A stretch of 64,000 bases of DNA, taken from Hygrophila difformis (taxonomy: Eukaryota; Streptophyta; Magnoliopsida; Lamiales; Acanthaceae). The notes under the pieces are model-generated. The model was given only the letters and a program-made list of their open reading frames with translations. It was not told where the DNA came from and made no database searches. Where the stretch lies: the NCBI GenBank assembly GCA_030278955.1, contig JAOANR010000002.1:1612001-1676000 (forward strand). The letters run 5' to 3'. A program made the position numbers and the translations under genes. Shown piece by piece: positions 60,350-64,000 of the stretch. How positions within the stretch are numbered: position 1 is the stretch's first letter; every line of letters starts with the position of its first letter.

Positions 60350-61130
60350 GTCTAGAGGGCAGGGCTTGGTTCCTTTCGCCTCGTCGTCGCCGGAATGCTC
60401 GCCGGAAAGTGAGTTCGGAGGAGTTTTGGCTTGGAGAGGAAGTTTGGGAGTGTCTAGGGTTTAGTTTCTGAAAAATATGAGGATGGGACGCCCCTAGGTT
60501 ATTTTTAAGCCTTCCCTAAGGCTGAGATCCGATTACCATCGAAGGGGGTGTTAATTTTGGCAAGAAAATCGCCATGGGAGGAAAGTTTACACCTTCTGCA
60601 CCTCTGGCGCGCTGGTGACGCGCACCTACGGCTTTGCCCGCGCGGAGCACGCGTGGCCTGGCCTGGAGTCGCAACGCCTCCGTCCGCGCAGTGGCCGCGC
60701 AGCGGCGCGCGGCGGGCGGACCGGCCGGTTCGGTGGTTCGCGTGTTCCGTCGGGTCTTTCCTTGCTTTCCTCTATCGGTTTTCTACCCTCTACGTGTTAG
60801 CTCGACTCCTCGGGTCGTCTCCGGTTCAGAATCTTTACCTTTAACTTGTTACGAGTTCAGCTTATCGCTCGTAACATTTCCGTGCCCTAATTAGTCTAGT
60901 CTAAATTGGTTCCAACCCCTCCTATCGTCCTTGCGATCGATCTTGTGATTTATCTCGTGATTTATTTTATGATTTAATTTGTGATTTATTTTGTGATTTT
61001 ACTTTATGATTTATTTTGTGACTGAACTTAGGAATTAGTTCCAAGCTGCGTACGTACCCTGTGAAGGGATCAAGTCATGACGTAGTTCAAAACAATTTGA
61101 ATTTGTTTTTTTTTTTTCTCGGGTGTTACA
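60350..61130 (-). repeat. LTR of a minus-strand chromovirus-type gypsy element
   Basis: On the minus strand the LTR starts TGTAACACCCGAG at 61130, right after the purine tract AAGGGGGGAGGA (61131-61142). A TATA-like TTAAAAATAACC lies near 60500, and a leader with AAACCCTAGACACTCCC near 60450 leads into the gap, so the LTR end is hidden. Its U3 holds GC-rich palindromic modules at 60605-60740 (GCGCGCTGGTGACGCGCACC, CCGCGCAGTGGCCGCGCAG). Confidence 0.65.
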
Positions 61131-61183
61131 TCCTCCCCCCCTTAAGAATACAGTTATGTCCCCATAACTGTGGCCGGTTCATC

Positions 61184-61540
61184 TTAGAAGAGGGTAGGGT
61201 AACGTTGTTTCATGTTGACCTCCAACTCCCACGTTGCCGTCTCCGTCTCGTGGTTGGACCAAAGGACCTCGACCATCCTCACGGTCTTATTCCTCGTTAC
61301 TCTCTCATTCGTGTCAAGTATTCGCACCGGAACTTCCTCGTAACTCAAGTCATCCTCAAATTCGACTTCTTCCGGTTGGAGTACATGGGTCGGATCGTGC
61401 ACATACTTTTTCAATTGGGAGACATGGAATACGTCGTGAACACGAGCAAATTGGGGTGGTGAGGCTAGTCAATAAGCGGTTTCCCACTCTTCACAGGATT
61501 TCTTATGGTTCCTATGTTTTCTTCGTCCCGAGGGTTTTCT
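61184..61540 (-). pseudogene. Gypsy pol C-terminus with chromodomain-like tail
   Basis: Minus strand frame 61414-61184 reads KKYVHDPTHVLQPEEVEFED and then VEVLWSNHETETATWELEVN up to YPTLF, the usual end of chromovirus integrase with its chromo-like tail. Upstream, FARVHDVFHVSQL is readable near 61460-61420. Before it a PxEIL(x)RVG block is broken by TAA and TGA, and AY(stop)LASPPQF has TGA where the family has Arg. The remainder of pol is missing, so this is a truncated relic. Confidence 0.8.
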
Positions 61541-62558
61541 GTTGCCTTACAAAAAGAGAATGCGAGGCAATTCTACTGTCTTTGTCAGGAATGATGTCGG
61601 TGATACCCCATGTCGTTGTGTCTCACCGGCAATGTATGCTCGGGTTAAGTGAGGGGTGTATAGCAAAAGAGATTAAGCAAGACAGGAAAAAAAAATAAAA
61701 CTCCCTCCGGGTCCCGCGCGGTGGCCGCGCGGTATGGGGCTTCAGCGCGCGACGAGCGCGCGGCTGCCCCTGTTCGAGAAAATAGGGCGCGAGCCACTTC
61801 CCCCATTTCCCATTCGAGACCACACCCCCAATTCTCTCTAAATCCGGCTAGTTACCTTCCCGTTTGCTTGATTTCGACTTCAATTTCACTCACCAAGGTA
61901 TGAATCCACTAAACCCACTTACTAATTTCAATTTTTATGCTTTGAATGACTTGATTTGGGAAGAGATTTAGGAATTAGGGTTTATGTACAAAAATTGGGG
62001 GGTTTGTTATTTTTAGGCTTGATTTGTGCAAATTAGCAAGTGTACGTGGTAATTGTTGTTATTCTTGTTGCCTTGCTTGTATTTATGCCACAATGTGTTT
62101 ATGTTTTTGGCAAATTCTTGTTGGATTTGAATCCTTAGAAAGACTATGAAGTTTTTGGTGTTTGGTTGTTATTGGGGTGTGATTATTAGTTCGTTTCCTT
62201 GTTGTTTGGTGCTGTAAGGAAATGCTGTGTTGTTATTAGAGTGATTGTTTCATTTGTGGGCAATCTTCCGTGTGTTTGTTAGTAACTTAGGTTTTGGTTT
62301 ATTGCGCACATAACGTGCTCGATGAAATGCCACAAAGGTTTTGGGAATTAGTTTGAGCACATCCTTTGCCCAGATTACCTTCCGGTTTGTCTTAGTGAAC
62401 AGTAGGATTTGATGTTCTTATGGCGTAGTCACCTTGGAAGATTATATTGATGTCCCTTACGTATTCCTGCTTGAGTTTTGTGTGGAATTTAGTCTTATGA
62501 TTGGTATTGGATGATTTGGAGGATGTTGCTCCTTTTGTGGGTCGTTTTGGCGTCTCTC
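61541..62558 (+). promoter_or_regulatory. Promoter/LTR-like region upstream of the 62.6 kb ORF
   Basis: Contains a GC-rich palindromic patch at 61710-61790 (CGCGCGGTGGCCGCGCGG, GCGCGCGACGAGCGCGCGG). A leader-like CCCCAATTCTCTCTAAATCC follows at 61826-61845, then 650 bp of T-rich, G/T-rich sequence that looks like an intron or LTR U5. No primer-binding site was recognised. Confidence 0.4.
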
Positions 62559-63843
62559 ATGTGTCCTCCGAGGACTAGGAGACGAGTTGCTGATGAGGCT
62601 GGCCCCAGCCATACCGCTCCGGCGATGCCTGACTTCGAGGAGAGCGAGTCAGAGGAGGACGAGGAGCAGCGGGGCCCGAGACTCAGGGGTCTCCCTGACG
62701 AGGTGCGTCCTCACCGGCATGACAGGTTTCGGTTTAGGATGAGGGCTGCCCAGGACTTCTATTTCGACGAGCTTCGTCGAAACATAGCTTATGTCCCTGA
62801 GAGAGGCATATATCCTCATCATCTGGGCGATGACAGGGTCAGTGCAGTCTTGGAGTATTTGCAGTGGACCGGACTTGCACGTCATCCCGAGGGCGTTGCC
62901 TCCGGTTATCTGGCTATGGAGGTTATCGCCAACATTGGCGGTCTCGGGGAGGGTGACGACCTATCTCGGGTATGGGTTCGTGGTCGCTATCTCGACTTCA
63001 GTGCTCGGGCGATCAATGCCTATTTTGGCTTGCCCGACGATGGCGCATTTCGCCCACAGCCTGAGGGACGTATTTTTGCTCCTGCGTGGGATACCTTATG
63101 CACCATAGTGCCTCCTCAGCTCGAGCACGGTCATGAGCTGCATTTGACGACGATGGACTCCCCTTGGCGAGAGCTTGCTCAGCTATGGTTAGGGCGTGTC
63201 CGGCCGATCACCCGGAGCCACATCGTCCTGGATCACGTCTACGAGACCATTTGCTTTATCGCGCGAGACGGTAGGGTGAATGTAGGAGCTTGTATCGAGG
63301 ACAACTTGCGGGGTATGCGGAGAGGACGAGGGAGTAGGGTGATTACCCATGTTCACCTCATCTGTGGATTGTGCGCGGCGCAGGGGATTCGCACGACACC
63401 GGAGACAGATCCGTACGATCTAGTGGCGGGCAGTTGCTACCGTATCCCGACTTACGCTGCCCGGCGTAGCGCCTTACGTCGTGGGGCTCCCCGTGCTGTA
63501 CTTCGCCCGCAGCCTGATGATGGCGGCTTGATCCTTGTCGTACCAACGGAGCAGCCACCCCCCTCCTCCAGTAGTTCCACCTCCTGCAGTGGCACCTCAG
63601 GGACAGGAGATGGCTCAGATGCTGCAGATGATGCAGGAGACGCGGGTCGGTATGGATGCCGGGTTTGCAGCTGGGCAGGCTCGTTACGATGCCATAGACG
63701 CTAGATTGGACTTCTACCAGACCCGTATGGACTCGTTTGCTACGAGGCAGGCTCAGCAGCAGGCCACCATGTCCGACATGTATGCCTATGTGCGGCAGAT
63801 GGATGACTACATGCGTCGGCAGTTCCCGCCTCCCGATCAGTGA
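62559..63843 (+). pseudogene. Third plant transposon-protein-type ORF, one frameshift
   Basis: ATG at 62559 opens MCPPRTRRRVADEAG and an acidic stretch, then the transposon-protein-type domain: RFRFRMRAAQDFYFDELRRN, VRGRYLDFSARAINAYFGLP, TTMDSPWRELAQLWLGRVRP and HVHLICGLCAAQGI. The reading frame changes at the C run 63551-63557. The second frame (to the TGA at 63841-63843) gives PPPPVVPPPAVAPQ and a coiled coil (MAQMLQMMQETRVGMDAG to MDDYMRRQFPPPDQ). Joined lengths give about 428 residues. Domain plus Pro-rich linker plus coiled coil is the same plan as the ORF at 5-1237. Gene-like GC content (about 60%) contrasts with the AT-rich surroundings. Confidence 0.7.
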
Positions 63844-64000
63844 TGTTTTTCCCTTCCCTGTTTGCGTTTCCGTTTAGGTTTTGCATTAGACGTACTTTGT
63901 TTAGTTTCCTCCTTATGAGAACGTTTCTGTTGTCTGGGATTTGTGGTTTATATTTTTGTTGTGTTATTGCTTAGTTATGTGTTTGACATGTGTTAGTAGT

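Noticed and set aside
60548..60894. GC-rich ORFs of 61-98 codons
   Set aside because: They lie in the U3 of the minus-strand LTR and reflect CpG palindromes, without domains.

Overview
The window is nuclear DNA of a flowering plant, most likely a eudicot. Evidence: spliced GT-AG genes with AT-rich introns, Stowaway-type MITEs, a Sirevirus-like Copia element, a MULE, a plant LINE and a plant tRNA-derived SINE. I cannot name the species. A 500-base run of N (59850-60349) is a scaffold gap. The sequence is dominated by mobile DNA in different stages of decay. Only one gene, DNA topoisomerase I, reads as intact and cellular.

Layout. 1-6950: 3' part of a large Ty3/gypsy-like element on the + strand, with an ORF carrying the 'putative plant transposon protein' type of domain, an AT-rich tail, and a ~4.1 kb LTR holding striking nested CpG-rich palindromes. 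6960-13250: a Mutator-like element with a + strand DUF1985/Ulp1-type gene remnant, an 86-bp tandem repeat, and a five-exon minus-strand mudrA-type transposase broken by a frameshift and a stop. 13250-15560: AT-rich DNA with a microsatellite and a MITE. 15564-25722: a complete 10.16 kb minus-strand Copia element (Sirevirus-like) with 918/917-bp LTRs, a 5-bp target duplication (GGTTA), a tRNA-iMet primer site and an additional ORF in the env position that carries the same plant transposon-type domain. It sits inside an older TRIM-like repeat. 28685-34050: a second, smaller + strand Copia element whose 340-bp LTRs differ at one base but whose gag is in ruins.

36729-42827: TOP1, 14 coding exons, 861 codons, full catalytic set. 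43.5-49.1 kb: MITEs in opposite orientations, a SINE with a perfect 15-bp target duplication, and a truncated hAT copy. 48428-52440: a minus-strand DEG14/HtrA-type protease gene that has lost all three catalytic residues, has a repeat inserted in an exon and a frameshift in the PDZ exon. Its 5' intron is an array of ~158-bp repeats, each carrying a splice-donor-like motif. 53829-57401: a hAT element with TIRs. 58290 onward: a LINE ORF1 running into the gap. 60350-61500: LTR and pol tail of a minus-strand chromovirus-type gypsy relic. 61700-63843: a + strand unit with a third ORF of the plant transposon-protein type.

Two themes recur. First, the same poorly understood plant transposon-protein domain appears three times in unrelated element contexts. 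Second, CpG-rich palindromic modules lie in three LTR or promoter-like regions. In the 3-4.6 kb LTR they form a regular array whose arms show paired base changes.
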